Made by a program: the position numbers and the translations under genes. A DNA stretch of 24,415 nucleotides. It comes from Tieghemiomyces parasiticus. Lineage: Eukaryota; Kickxellomycota; Dimargaritomycetes; Dimargaritales; Dimargaritaceae. A model generated the notes under the pieces. It was not told the DNA's origin. It did no database searches and saw nothing but the letters and a program-made list of their open reading frames with translations. The stretch lies in contig JANBPT010000738.1 of assembly GCA_027575765.1 (NCBI GenBank), positions 1-24,415 of the forward strand. Direction: 5' to 3'. Below, one piece after another: positions 1 to 10,328 of this stretch; position 1 is the stretch's first letter; each line of letters opens with the position of its first letter.

Positions 1-1185
1 ACCCGCTTTATCGCAATCTGAGAGGCGGTGGTATTCCGAGAAGGTCGCGGCCAGGGACGGCAGAAATCGGGAAGACCTTGGACCTGTCAATACGACCACT
101 TCCGTGGAAGGGACACAACGTGCCGACCACGTCCAATAGACACACCCAATGTCACCACGATTGATCGAGCGTAATTGGCACATATTTTTAACCGGGTTTC
201 CACCTATACTAGCTCGGATGGAAGTTTACGCTAGCTCTCCTGGGTTTCGTTTTCGTCCGGACTCCTTGGCTAAAGACGTCTGCTTTCCTATCCACGCACC
301 CGATACGCCCGCTTTCCTCGAAACCGGCAGTTGCTAATGTCCTGTCGACCGCCGATTTGAGTACAAGACGGATTGATTGCCTGTCATAATTTACAGAAAG
401 TTTGAGTTACGTTCCACGGACAATGTATTGACCCGCTTACCGCGGTCCATCGTATAATCCATCACTCGTCACAATATTTCTGCCGCGCTTCCCCTCATCT
501 CTCACTCACTCACTCTCCCCATACCCGCTTCCATTCCGAATTTATTTAGCTGAGGTGCCAACTATATTATAATATTGATCGTTATAAGCTTCTGTAAGCT
601 AAAATGACTAATGCCAACTTGCCTTCCCTGAAGGTTGTTGTATGTCAACAATTGCTATTCTGCCAACGCCGAATAAAGTAGAAGTGGATGGACCTAATGT
701 TTGTGCAAAACTTTGGCGGAGGAGGACGAGGGCGGGGGGGAGTTTCTTTCCAATCTATATGGAGATATCCAATGGGGTCAGCCATCCCTCACGCGACAGA
801 CCGACCCGATCAGTGATACTCAACGGACGCTGCACCATGTCTTGTCCTACGCCTGCATTGGATTTAAGTGGTTAATAAAACCATGGTGAAACGCGGTGAC
901 TTGTTACGTGGCAAAGGGTAGTGCACAAGTAAAAATACAAAAAATAAAAATGCAGAGGGTGCCTTCATTACGGGTCGTGTGCTGAGCTAGAGCACCATGT
1001 CGGGCGCCGAGCTGGAGTGCTGTGCCTGTAGCATTTTGGGAACCGAGATATATATATATTGCTCATGTCCGTCCCCACCGGTACTGTATCTCACTTGCTC
1101 TATTTAGCTACAGCACCATCTCGCCTTCATTGTGTTTTCGCTCCAAATTTTTTTACGCCCTGCTTTACCACCTCAGTCAAGCGCC
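1..1185. other. Intergenic / upstream region of the F-box-like gene
   Basis: No convincing gene is seen. Short open frames (149-337, 642-875) have no recognisable protein character. The part nearest the downstream gene contains an alternating TA run, TATATATATAT, at about 1049-1059, roughly 130 bp before the proposed ATG at 1186. It is a plausible TATA element, though its role is inferred only from position. Confidence 0.5.
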
Positions 1186-2852
1186 ATGTTCCTCCGCTTT
1201 ATAGTGCCTGCAGTATGCCTAGGTTTTGTGGCAGTAGGGTCCACCACCCCTTTGGGTCTCAGCAGCGAAGGCTTAGAACCACCTACGCCGGATAGTACTA
1301 CTATGATCTCTCGCTTACTCTTGCTACCCCCGGATGTGATTGTAGATATCCTGACCGACTTGGATATGAAGGACCTGCGGGTAGTGACCGAGACCTGTAT
1401 ATACCTTAAAAGTATAGCTTATCAGGTTCCCCTACTGCATGATCGACTGGTAAGTTGAATTCTAAAACTAAGCTCCGCTGGCACTTGCCTGGTGGCTAGT
1501 GTCGAGTCTACGTCCAAGGGACAGTCCTCAATTTTCGACTAATATCTCGAGGTCACATATTTCCCATGCTGCCGTATCTTTTACCAACCCTTGCCCATCA
1601 GGTTACTTGCTCTCCATTTTTTGAGGAGTGGCAGCGCATCCTCCGAGAGAACAATGGTCAGGCAGTTCTTCCCCATTCGATGATACCCTATGCCGCCCAA
1701 CTCATCCCGCCAGCCGTCCCCGTGGACCGTTTCACGGCCCTACTGCCGATGCTGAGCTCGCCAATCACCAGTTACTTCTACCGCACATTTGTCGTCAACC
1801 TTGCCGAGACGTTGGGACTCTCGCCTTTGGCCAATATCTATACCCAGGCTTGTAGCCTCGAGAAGAGTGTCGGTTATCGTAATTACCGCGGCTGGGCGGC
1901 CTACCCACCTGCCCGCGAGGTGGCGGAGCCGGGATACCTACAAGTGGTCAATGAGAAAGACCCCAACAGCTTCGGTTGCCTTTTTCAGAGCGGCGAAGGC
2001 GACCCTGACCTGGCCCGCTCCCAGTACCTCCACCACCTGGCCCCGCGTCTCCGCCAGATAAACCAGGGCGCTCGCCGGCACCGTGTAAGTACCACCAATC
2101 CTCGTCTCCGCTCCAACGGCCACATGCTCGCCACCGCCTTGATCACGGATAATGAGGCCTTCCTCGCCGATCTGGTGAGTTACCTCGGAACCCATGAGTT
2201 TATGATCTCCCTGAGAGCTGGCTTAGCACATATCATACCGGCCTTCGACCTGACTCTACCGGACACATTCTTTGATCTTAAGCACGCCAATCAAAGAAAT
2301 TGGGCACAGCCGGGCCAAGCCAGTGTTGGCGATGGTGATCAGGTCAACTCTGAGCATAGGGGGCCGGCTTTCCAGGCGATGGTTAACGACATGGCCCAGA
2401 ATGTCAGGACCTGGATTGTCACGGCATTGGCAGCGTTAGGAAACCTGTCAGGGTTGAAGCAGATTCGAGAAAAGATGAACCGGCCCGGGCAGCGCCGTGT
2501 ACACAGGCGTGTCTCTACTATGGAATCCACCATTGTGGCAGCGGCCGCCATTGCCAACCAGGTCAATGTGTTGGACCAATTTGTTCCGGGCTTGGATAAT
2601 CAGGCTAAAGCAAACATTCTAGAGTTACTGGCGCTGCAAAACTTTGAGACGGCTCATGCACGGTTACTCAACTACTATTACAACCACGGGCACACGGTGG
2701 CTGAGCAGTCAAACGCCAACGATATGAATAGCAGGCCGGCGCCCTCGCTATCCATCCTGGACAACAGACATGTGTTTTACTTCCATGGACCTACGGCGGA
2801 GCTCTCATTTGTCACTTACGACGTGGAAGATGCCGTCTTGAGCTCCACCTAA
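1186..2852 (+). CDS. Secretory-signal-bearing protein with F-box-like motif (two exons)
   Basis: Exons 1186-1449 and 1602-2852; 504 aa. The intron (152 nt) has a GTAAGT donor at 1450, a CTAAT branch-like site near 1539-1543 and a CAG acceptor ending at 1601; both junctions are phase 0. I chose the ATG at 1186 because it gives a classic signal peptide (MFLRFIVPAVCLGFVAVGS, residues 1-19); an upstream in-frame ATG at 1132 would bury it. Residues about 40-88 resemble an F-box: LLPPDVIVDIL, then LDMKDLRVV and a Cys/Leu-rich helix. The remaining 416 residues have no family I recognise; they are not repetitive and lack obvious membrane segments. F-box proteins normally bind Skp1 in cytosol or nucleus, so a signal peptide in front is odd. 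The F-box assignment rests on about 45 residues. The exon structure is firmer than the function. An internal GTAAGT at 2084 is ignored because the frame stays open. Confidence 0.65.
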
Positions 2853-3902
2853 GGTAGTTGGAGGGGGGGCTTAGGATGCCAAACGAACTACGCTTCCACG
2901 CACAGTGCGGTAGAAAAAGGATCTTAAATACAACGCAGCCAAAAGGTTATTAAAATCATTGTTTATAAAGTTAAGCCTAAGCTACTTTGCCTGTGCGATT
3001 TATATACGCTGCGTGGGGCAGTGTGGCAAATAGACCCTGTTCCCTTTGGTTTGATGCAAGTGGACGTTTGCAATGCAGAGCAGGTATATCCTAGCCGATC
3101 GCAGTCGGTCTACTAGTAGGGCTCTATGATATTCCTTCCCAGCCCCCAACCGTCTAGCGATCGTGACCGTTACCCTGTTGCCTTGTTCGATTCTGAGACG
3201 GCCCCTCACTAGGGGGCTATGGCGCCCACGGGTTACACGGCCAAGTCTCCCCAGTGCTGCATCCCATTCTCGCCCCTCCCCTCGTTTCCTCCAACCCGTT
3301 TATATCGATGGCACCGTCAGGCCTTCCTATTGGTCTAAAAGATATCACCTCATATCGTTGGTGCAGGGAACCTTATTCCTCTCCTAATTGCGAGGGTTGA
3401 GCGCCCACGAGGGTACGGCCCAATAGTACGGGGATATCAGTGTGGTGCTGATTAAAAGAGTAAGCTGAAAACCGGCTTTATCTCTAGGAGGTACCCTCGG
3501 GGCTGCTGAATAGTGGAAAATGCGTAGGTGCCAAACGGCGTCGATTGCGTTAGGGAAAAATCGTGCCACCTAAATAGGGCTACCGGCTTCCCATCCCTCC
3601 CTCTCCCCAGCCCACGAAGCCTCTTGCTAATCTCCCGGCCTCACACTGTACAACCACGCCTTTCTTAACGCCCTGAACCCCTCTCCCTTTCCCCATACGC
3701 GTGCCCTCATTCGTCCAAGCACTGTCTCTTCATAGATTACGTATTGGCAGCCCCACCCGATAAGCCTAAGCTGTAATCACTCTGGACATTGCACCGCGTA
3801 GGCCCGTCTTTCTTTGTTTGTAGCAATTCACTATCCATACTTCGCCACCGTTGTCAGTTCCTCCTATCAACCCACTCTACCGCATCCTCCCCCATTCAGA
3901 CC
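2853..3902. other. Intergenic region with pyrimidine-rich promoter of the E2 gene
   Basis: No gene seen. The first part is the 3' flank of the F-box-like gene. From about 3590 the plus strand becomes strongly C/T-rich up to the E2 start codon at 3903, as also seen upstream of the aminotransferase gene. An inverted CCAAT (ATTGG) lies at about 3743-3747. Promoter function is inferred from position and composition. Confidence 0.45.
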
Positions 3903-5764
3903 ATGTTGCTCCAGCGCTTCTCCACTGCTGCTACCTTGGGCTGCGGCACTCGCTCCGGTGCGATCCTGGCCCCGCGTCTCGCCCGGCGCGGTCTGACTCA
4001 GATCTCGTCGCTCAACGTGACCCGGGCCCCGACCGCCTCGTCTAGGACGTAAGTACCGTTCCTTATTCGGTCAAGGGGGTACAGCACCGTAAGATAGCTT
4101 GACCTCTTCGGATCTCACTAGCGAGGAATTCACTCGCGCAAGTGGCCTGATACGGAGCCGGCGCCATCGCACGCATACCTAAGTGTTCTCCACTGTGCAC
4201 ACGGCCGGGGTGCAAAGCCCGCAATAGAGCTCACCCACTTCTACAAGCCAAATAACTTACTCGTCCCCTTTTCCGCCATACCTTGCTTTTTTGTTTCTCT
4301 CGCCTGGACCCCTCCACCAGTGCCACCTTGAACCCGCGGGCCGCCGCTCTGGCCATGACCCTCCCCGGGCTATCGACTCATGCCCGCCTTTATAGCTCCA
4401 AGTCTTACCCGCCGCACACCATCATCGACATGCCGGCCCTGTCCCCGACCATGACTGCGGGTAACGTGGGTTCCTGGCAGAAGGAGGTCGGTGACGAGAT
4501 TGTGCCTGGTGACGTTCTGGTCGAGATTGAGACTGACAAGGCCCAGATGGATTTCGAATGTCAGGAGGAGGGCTACCTCGCCAAAATTCTGTGTGATAGC
4601 GGCTCCAAGGACGTGGCTGTGGGTCATCCGATCGCCATCCTGGTGGAGAACAAGGCCGACGCCGACAAGTTCGCCGACTTCCAGCCCGAGAGCGCCGGCG
4701 AAGGTACTGCCAAGGCCGCCGAGCCCGAGTCCCCCAAGGAGGAGGCGTCGAAGCCCGAGCTGAAGAAGGAAGAGTCCAAGCCCGAACCCACTAAGCAAGA
4801 GAAGCAGACTGAGTCTCAGCGCGATACTGCCCCAGCCTCCAGCAACGGGTCCGGCCGGATCTTCGCCAGTCCGCTGGCTAAGACCATCGCCCGTGAGAAG
4901 AACTTAAGCCTAGCCGATATTCAAGGTACCGGTCCGCACGGCCGCATCGTCAAGGCTGACGTCGAGAAGTTTATCAGTGAGGGTGGCGCCGCTAAGAAAT
5001 CGGCTGCCCCGACCAAGGCCACCCCGGCCCCCTCGGCCCCGGCTGCCGCGCCCGTCCCGAGTGCCGGTACCGCCTACACCGACATCCCGACGTCCAACAT
5101 GCGCCGGGTGATCGCCAGCCGCCTGGTGGAGTCCAAGCAGCAGCTGCCGCACTACTACGTGACGGTGGAGGTGAACATGGACAAGATCAACAAGCTGCGG
5201 ATGGCGCTCAACGAAGCGGGTAAGGGCGAGTACAAGCTGTCGGTCAACGACTTCATTATCAAAGCGTCGGCTCTCACTCTCCTCAAGGTTCCGGAGGTCA
5301 ACAGCTCGTGGCAGAAGGATTTCATCCGTCAGTACCACAACGCCGACATTTCGGTGGCTACGGCCACGCCCAGTGGTCTCATCACGCCTATCATCCGGAG
5401 CGCCGAGGCCAAGGGTCTGGCGGGTATCTCTAACACCATGAAGGAGCTGGCCGCCCGTGCCCGCGAGAATGGCCTCAAGCCCGAGGAGTACCAGGGCGGC
5501 AGCTTCACTATCTCTAACCTTGGCATGTTCGGCGTGGACTCGTTCACCGCTATCATCAATCCCCCGCAGTCCTGCATCCTGGCTGTCGGTGCCACAACTG
5601 AGAAGGTGGTGCCCGACGCCTCGGCCCCCGGTGGTTTCAAGGTTGCGGCCGTTATGAAGGTCACCCTCAGCGCTGACCACCGGGTCGTTGATGGTGCCGT
5701 CAGTGCCCAATGGCTAAAGGCCTGGAAGGAGCTCATGGAGAATCCCCTCAAATTGCTCCTCTAA
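3903..5764 (+). CDS. LAT1: Pyruvate dehydrogenase E2, dihydrolipoyllysine acetyltransferase, mitochondrial (two exons)
   Basis: Exons 3903-4048 and 4321-5764; 529 aa. The 272-nt intron has a GTAAGT donor and CAG acceptor and splits a Thr codon (phase 2). It transfers acetyl groups from the E1-bound intermediate to CoA and forms the core of the mitochondrial PDH complex. Residues 1 to about 75 are Arg/Ser/Ala-rich with few acids, a mitochondrial presequence. One lipoyl domain (about 81-157) carries the lipoyl lysine K122 in EIETDKAQMDF. An Ala/Pro/Lys/Glu-rich linker follows, then the peripheral subunit-binding domain (about 227-266: ASPLAKTIAREK and GTGPHGRI). A second Ala/Pro linker leads to the catalytic domain (about 300-529), with active-site motif DHRVVDG (H502, D506) near the C-terminus. 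A single lipoyl domain is the usual fungal layout. The mature length matches the family. A candidate polyadenylation signal AATAAA is at 5937-5942. Confidence 0.95.
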
Positions 5765-8441
5765 TTACACGCCGGCGGGGTTGCATTAGGTGTTGACAGA
5801 CCCGCGTCGTGGGGCTACGCTGGGTGAAAAAAAAAAGAAGCAAGTTATACACTGAGGTGGATATAGGCATATTAAGGGGGGAGGGCAATAGTCCAGCGTT
5901 TCCCTTCACCCTAACGCAGCCGCTCCTCTACACAAAAATAAAGAATCCGTCGAATGGGACACTAGAGGTAGAGGGAGTCAGTTGGGCGAATACCCCAATC
6001 GTACTACTGTTGAGGTACTTTGCAGTAAATAATAAGCACGCGCTCATTAGTGTGGCCCAAGCATTCATGCACTGGCGAAACTGTATCGGCGGGCTCGCCC
6101 TCTTTTCCCAGTAGGACGAAGATTAGTGCCTCTGAACACCCTCACCTTCTCTGTAGCGGACAAGCGTACAACCGGATGAAGGAAGTCTCAATTGCAGCGG
6201 GTTCGTCAAGCATAAACGTACCGCTGATGGACCCACGCCTGGTAAGCTGGGCCTACGGATCCTCCCCTGAGGCCTTCGGATCCGAGCCCTCCCCCCTCTT
6301 GCTAAACGGCCTTCCCCAACCGAGGTCTAGACATGTAAAAATCTGCATGGTCAGCCGAAAGTCTTAGTAGTCAAGTGTGTAAAATCAAGTTACTTATTAC
6401 TATAACTACGCTTTAACCAACTTTCTCGCGGCCTTTCTCGGTCGGTGCCCTCGATACATCTTCACAAACCCCTCTCTCGGGTTGCACACTCCAGTTCCAA
6501 TGCCCAACCACCAGCCCGTGGTCGTGCAAGTACGGTCAGAATAGGATCTTGGCTGGCCCAGTTCGCCTTCACGCTTTAAGGCGGAGCGAGCATGACGACG
6601 GATTATGCGGCGATTGAGGTTCTGCAGTTAGCTTGAATACCGGGGAGGGGGATAGATGGGAGCGCATGGCTCAAGGTCTTCTGCAACAGATGTCAACCGT
6701 GCAGAAATATTAATTTGGAAGGCGAGTAGACGGGGTAGGGTACCGCCACCCGGTAGTGTGACGAAGAGCAGGAATAGACCACTCTTGCGGTAAATACTAC
6801 CTCGTTTGAGCCCCAGGAGGACGCCCTCCCATGGCCGGACCTCTTGGTACATTTCAATCACCACGTCCATCACATTGCAAGCGTCGGGCAGGGGGCAATG
6901 TGGGGGTTATCAGTGTTTCCCGATTGGGGAGGGTTGCCACGATGGCAAGGGTTGGCAGAGGCACCTATTCGGCGTAATCTGTCCGGAGGCCGATGGACGA
7001 CGTGGTCAGTTGCTTCCCTCCGGAGCCCCCAGTCATCGTACAACTGGCTTTGTCAGTCATGGCCATTTTCGCAGCTGCGCGCGCTACTTTGTACCAGTTC
7101 ACCAGAGGCGGGAGCGTCCCTCTCCAAAGAGTATAGTGAATATTTTCACGCCTTCTTTGTATTGTACCTGTTGCCCTAATCGGGGCCCATCCGCCACTGG
7201 CCATAGCATCTGTCATGATATCAACCGGCATGAACTGCGGCCCATTCGACCGTGTTGAACGGCATGGGAATCGGCAGCCATACTGTACCACGCCCCTGAC
7301 TGGCTGGTTGAAGAGGGTCAGTGGGTCTGGAGCCTATCGGCGGTGATATTGACGCACTTGCAAAAGGCTGGGTGTGGCTTCCTGGTGTCGCTAGTCCCGT
7401 CTCCCCTCTTTGATTTAGCCACTCGACCGTCGCGTGCGTACTTACTCGTCACCTGCTGTATTGTAGGAAGTTAGGCTCGGTTGACTGTTGGGTATCCCCC
7501 TAGGACTCACTTAAACTGGCTTGTCATTATTACTCATTACCCGACTGGCGTGAGTGACAGTTGTTGCGGTGCGTTCCTAAGCTGCCAGCCGCTGTCCTAA
7601 CTTTAGGTTATTATTATATAACACAGCTTTGCCGCTCCGCACGCCATGCCACACACTCCACTTACCTTGTGTTCACATCAATAATCGCTCTGAATCAGCT
7701 TGTTCACTTTCCAGCACCGTCTACTCATCCCCGGCTTCATCCTTCTTGGTCACGTACGCCAAGACCACGCTCCACACCTCCGGCAGTCCTATTCCTGGGG
7801 ACTATACAGCCTCCTAACCTTGGTACCACCACGCCTTCCCATCGCGAAGCACGCTGCACCTCAACCCTGCACAATAGCCCGCTTCCCACACTCATACGTC
7901 TCCAGGTAAGACACGATGCCTCTAGCTCCTTGCTTAAATATCCGTCTCTCCATTGTCTATCTCAACACACCTTGGATTACGGATCGGTTCAGCAGGGCTC
8001 TTTTCCGGCTCACATTTCTCTGGCATGGCACCTGCCGCATCGGTGCAGTCGTCGGCCTCAATCTTTGATTGGAAACCGAGGCCACCTCAGACACGCGAAC
8101 CATTCCCCCCTTTCGGCCAACACTGCTCGGATAAGACCGGATTTCGCATCTTCCACCATTTTTCACTCGTCACCAGCGCAGCTCCGTGCAGCAACTTCCG
8201 ACGCTTACCTTCTGGCCCAGCTATTTGACCGGCAGATTTCTTCGCCCTGCTCTTCTTTATATAAACCTGCCCTTGCCTGGATATCTCCGCTCCACTAACC
8301 CACCTCCTCACTTTGTATTTGAAAAACTCACCGTCCCGCCAACTCCAGCCGCTACCTAATACCAGCCTTCCCCGCCCACCTGGTCGGCCTCTGCATCCCA
8401 CCTCCCCTGTTGGCATCCCCCAAAGTCCTCATTAGACTAGC
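5765..8441. other. Long intergenic region; 3' flank of E2 and 5' region of the aminotransferase gene
   Basis: No gene I can support in 2.7 kb. It holds a poly-A run near 5827-5836 and several open frames on both strands with no protein signature. From about 7640 to 8440 the plus strand is markedly C/T-rich, which resembles the promoters of the other genes here and probably includes the 5' leader of the aminotransferase gene. A GTAAGA at 7906 could be the donor of a 5'-UTR intron; this is unproven. A minus-strand stretch at 6628-6903 is the only one with mildly protein-like content (see findings). Confidence 0.45.
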
Positions 8442-9974
8442 ATGACCGTGACCCACAATCTGAACGATGTCGCTGAAGTCGCCACCGTCCCGCACCCGGT
8501 TGATAAGGCGAGTATCGTCAAATCCAAAGTGACCCACCCGCCCCGGTCGGCCCTCGACCTCCTACCACTGCTAGGGGATGCGAAGCGCCGTTCTCGCACA
8601 CCCATCAAGCAGCTTTACCAGTACTTCTTCATGCCCGGCATGCTATCTCTCTCGGCCGGTCTCCCACACCCGTCGAGTTTTGCCTTCAGGTCCCTGTCAG
8701 CCACCGTCCCATCGATGGAGGCGGCCAATGTCAACGGGATCTCCTCTCCTGCGCCAGAGCTGCAGGTAACGATTCCCTTTCATCCTGCCCCTGGATCCGG
8801 GCCCCTCCAGACCAGCGTGGCCCTCTGTAACTCGCTGCAGTACGGCACCGCGCAGGGGATCCTTGGCTTGCAGACCTTTCTGCGCGAGCACGTTGAGGAG
8901 ATTCACCACCCCCCCTACGCTGACTGGGATGTAATCACCACGGTGGGCAACACCGACGCACTAGACAAAGCTGTTAGCCTCATCGGAACGGCCGGTGACT
9001 ATCTCCTGGTGGACGAGTGGACCTACCCGGCCGCAATTGATACCGCCGCCAGTAACGGACTCCATACCACTCCAATCCCGATGGATCAGGATGGCATGAT
9101 TCCTGAGGCCCTCGAACGGACCCTCTCTACCTGGCCCGCCGACCGCCCGCGGCCTAAACTGCTCTATCTAGTGCCGACGGGTCAGAATCCCACCGGCGCC
9201 ACTCTTCCACTCTTGCGTCGCCGGGCCATCTACGCATTGGCTCAGAGTTATAACCTCATCATCATCGAGGACGACCCATACTACTACCTCCAGTTTGCCC
9301 CATATCAACCCGCGGCCGAGCGGACCAACGACAGCATGGATGCTCAGCCGGGCCTCTCGAGTCTCCTTCCATCCTTCTTGTCCCTTGACACCGATGGTCG
9401 CGTCCTCCGCCTCGACTCCTTCTCCAAAATCCTGGCCCCTGGCTCCCGTTGCGGCTGGATCACCACCAGCAAACAGTTCCTCCCTTACCTTGAATATCAC
9501 AACGAAACCACCGTCCAGCAGCCCTCAGGGTTCTCCCAGGCTATCATCACCGAATTGCTAACCAACACTTGGAAGCACGCCGGGTGGTCCATGTACCTCA
9601 AGCGCCTCCAGTACGACTACTACCAGCGTCGCAACCTGTTTATTGACCAGCTGGCCCAACATCTCAACGGCCTGGTCGACTATGTCGTGCCGCCCGCTGG
9701 GATGTTCTGTTGGATTAAACTTCGACTCCCGTCGTCCCTCACCGGTTCCAGGGGCGCCGATCGCGACGTCATGGGCGACATTTTGGAGGCCCTGGTGGCG
9801 GAGCGCGTCATCGCCATTCCCGGTCATTACTTTGCCGGTCAGATCGACCGCGCCGCCATGGCCCAGGAACCTTACTTCCGGACCGCCTTCGCCCACGCCA
9901 GCCCTGAGGATTTTGGACCCGCCTTGGAACGTATGGCTCGTGCTCTGGAGCGCTTCAATCTCGGTGATGACTAG
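8442..9974 (+). CDS. ARO8: Aromatic / 2-aminoadipate-type PLP aminotransferase (class I/II)
   Basis: Single exon, 510 aa. Fold-type I aminotransferase that moves amino groups between amino acids and 2-oxoacids using pyridoxal phosphate; ARO8-type enzymes act on aromatic amino acids and on 2-aminoadipate or kynurenine. The N-terminal block (about residues 50-85) with the FFMPGMLSLSAGLPHPSSF stretch is typical of this subgroup. N249-P-T-G252, D277-D-P-Y280 followed by YYLQF, and the Schiff-base lysine K329 in DSFSKILAPGSRCGW are all present. R480 in FRTAFA is the expected substrate-carboxylate arginine. All catalytic landmarks are intact and length is normal for fungal ARO8-like proteins. The first ATG in frame follows a C/T-rich leader. 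No targeting peptide is obvious, so a cytosolic location is likely. It converges with ESF1, whose last exon ends 354 bp away. Exact substrate cannot be read from sequence. Confidence 0.92.
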   Translation: MTVTHNLNDVAEVATVPHPVDKASIVKSKVTHPPRSALDLLPLLGDAKRRSRTPIKQLYQYFFMPGMLSLSAGLPHPSSFAFRSLSATVPSMEAANVNGISSPAPELQVTIPFHPAPGSGPLQTSVALCNSLQYGTAQGILGLQTFLREHVEEIHHPPYADWDVITTVGNTDALDKAVSLIGTAGDYLLVDEWTYPAAIDTAASNGLHTTPIPMDQDGMIPEALERTLSTWPADRPRPKLLYLVPTGQNPTGATLPLLRRRAIYALAQSYNLIIIEDDPYYYLQFAPYQPAAERTNDSMDAQPGLSSLLPSFLSLDTDGRVLRLDSFSKILAPGSRCGWITTSKQFLPYLEYHNETTVQQPSGFSQAIITELLTNTWKHAGWSMYLKRLQYDYYQRRNLFIDQLAQHLNGLVDYVVPPAGMFCWIKLRLPSSLTGSRGADRDVMGDILEALVAERVIAIPGHYFAGQIDRAAMAQEPYFRTAFAHASPEDFGPALERMARALERFNLGDD

Positions 9975-10328
9975 TTGTGTTGAACGTCTGCCGTCATTTA
10001 CAACCTTTATCACGTCCATTAACTTGGAAAATACACTGGAATATCACCAGACGCTCTCGGAGTGGGCTGCTCTTCTGCATGAGGAACTTAGACAACGCTT
10101 AGCTACTTGGTTTAAACGATGTAATACAATTCGAGCCGGGCAAGATAAAGGGGTTTTATTGTGGTCATGGGGTTGAATGCTCGATCCAGAATATGGAGAC
10201 ACCGCCTGACGCCCGTGGAGCTGAGCTGCCGGCCCGGGAGATTCCGGCTGCTAAAGTGAGTTGCGACCGCCACACCGCGGTGGTGCGCCACCATAACCGT
10301 TCGAAAACCTTCACGAGTCGAGCCGCAG
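9975..10328. other. Convergent intergenic region between aminotransferase and ESF1
   Basis: 354 bp shared by two 3' ends. For ESF1, a minus-strand AATAAA lies at 10160-10155, about 170 nt beyond its stop codon, and is a reasonable poly(A) signal. No perfect AATAAA is seen for the plus-strand aminotransferase gene; GATAAA at 10144-10149 could serve. No small gene found. Confidence 0.5.

Noticed and set aside
4910..5710. 266-codon open frame on the minus strand opposite the E2 gene
   Set aside because: It is a shadow of a GC-rich coding region; its Gly/Arg/His-rich translation mirrors E2 codons and shows no domain.
5809..6367. Two overlapping open frames after E2
   Set aside because: No recognisable domain, no plausible promoter; they lie in the 3' flank of E2 and include its likely poly(A) signal.
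7561..8298. 245-codon plus-strand open frame
   Set aside because: Starts with a TTG, has Ser/Pro/Leu/His-rich content typical of C/T-rich noncoding DNA, and shows no family. The long frame comes from the scarcity of stop codons in this composition.
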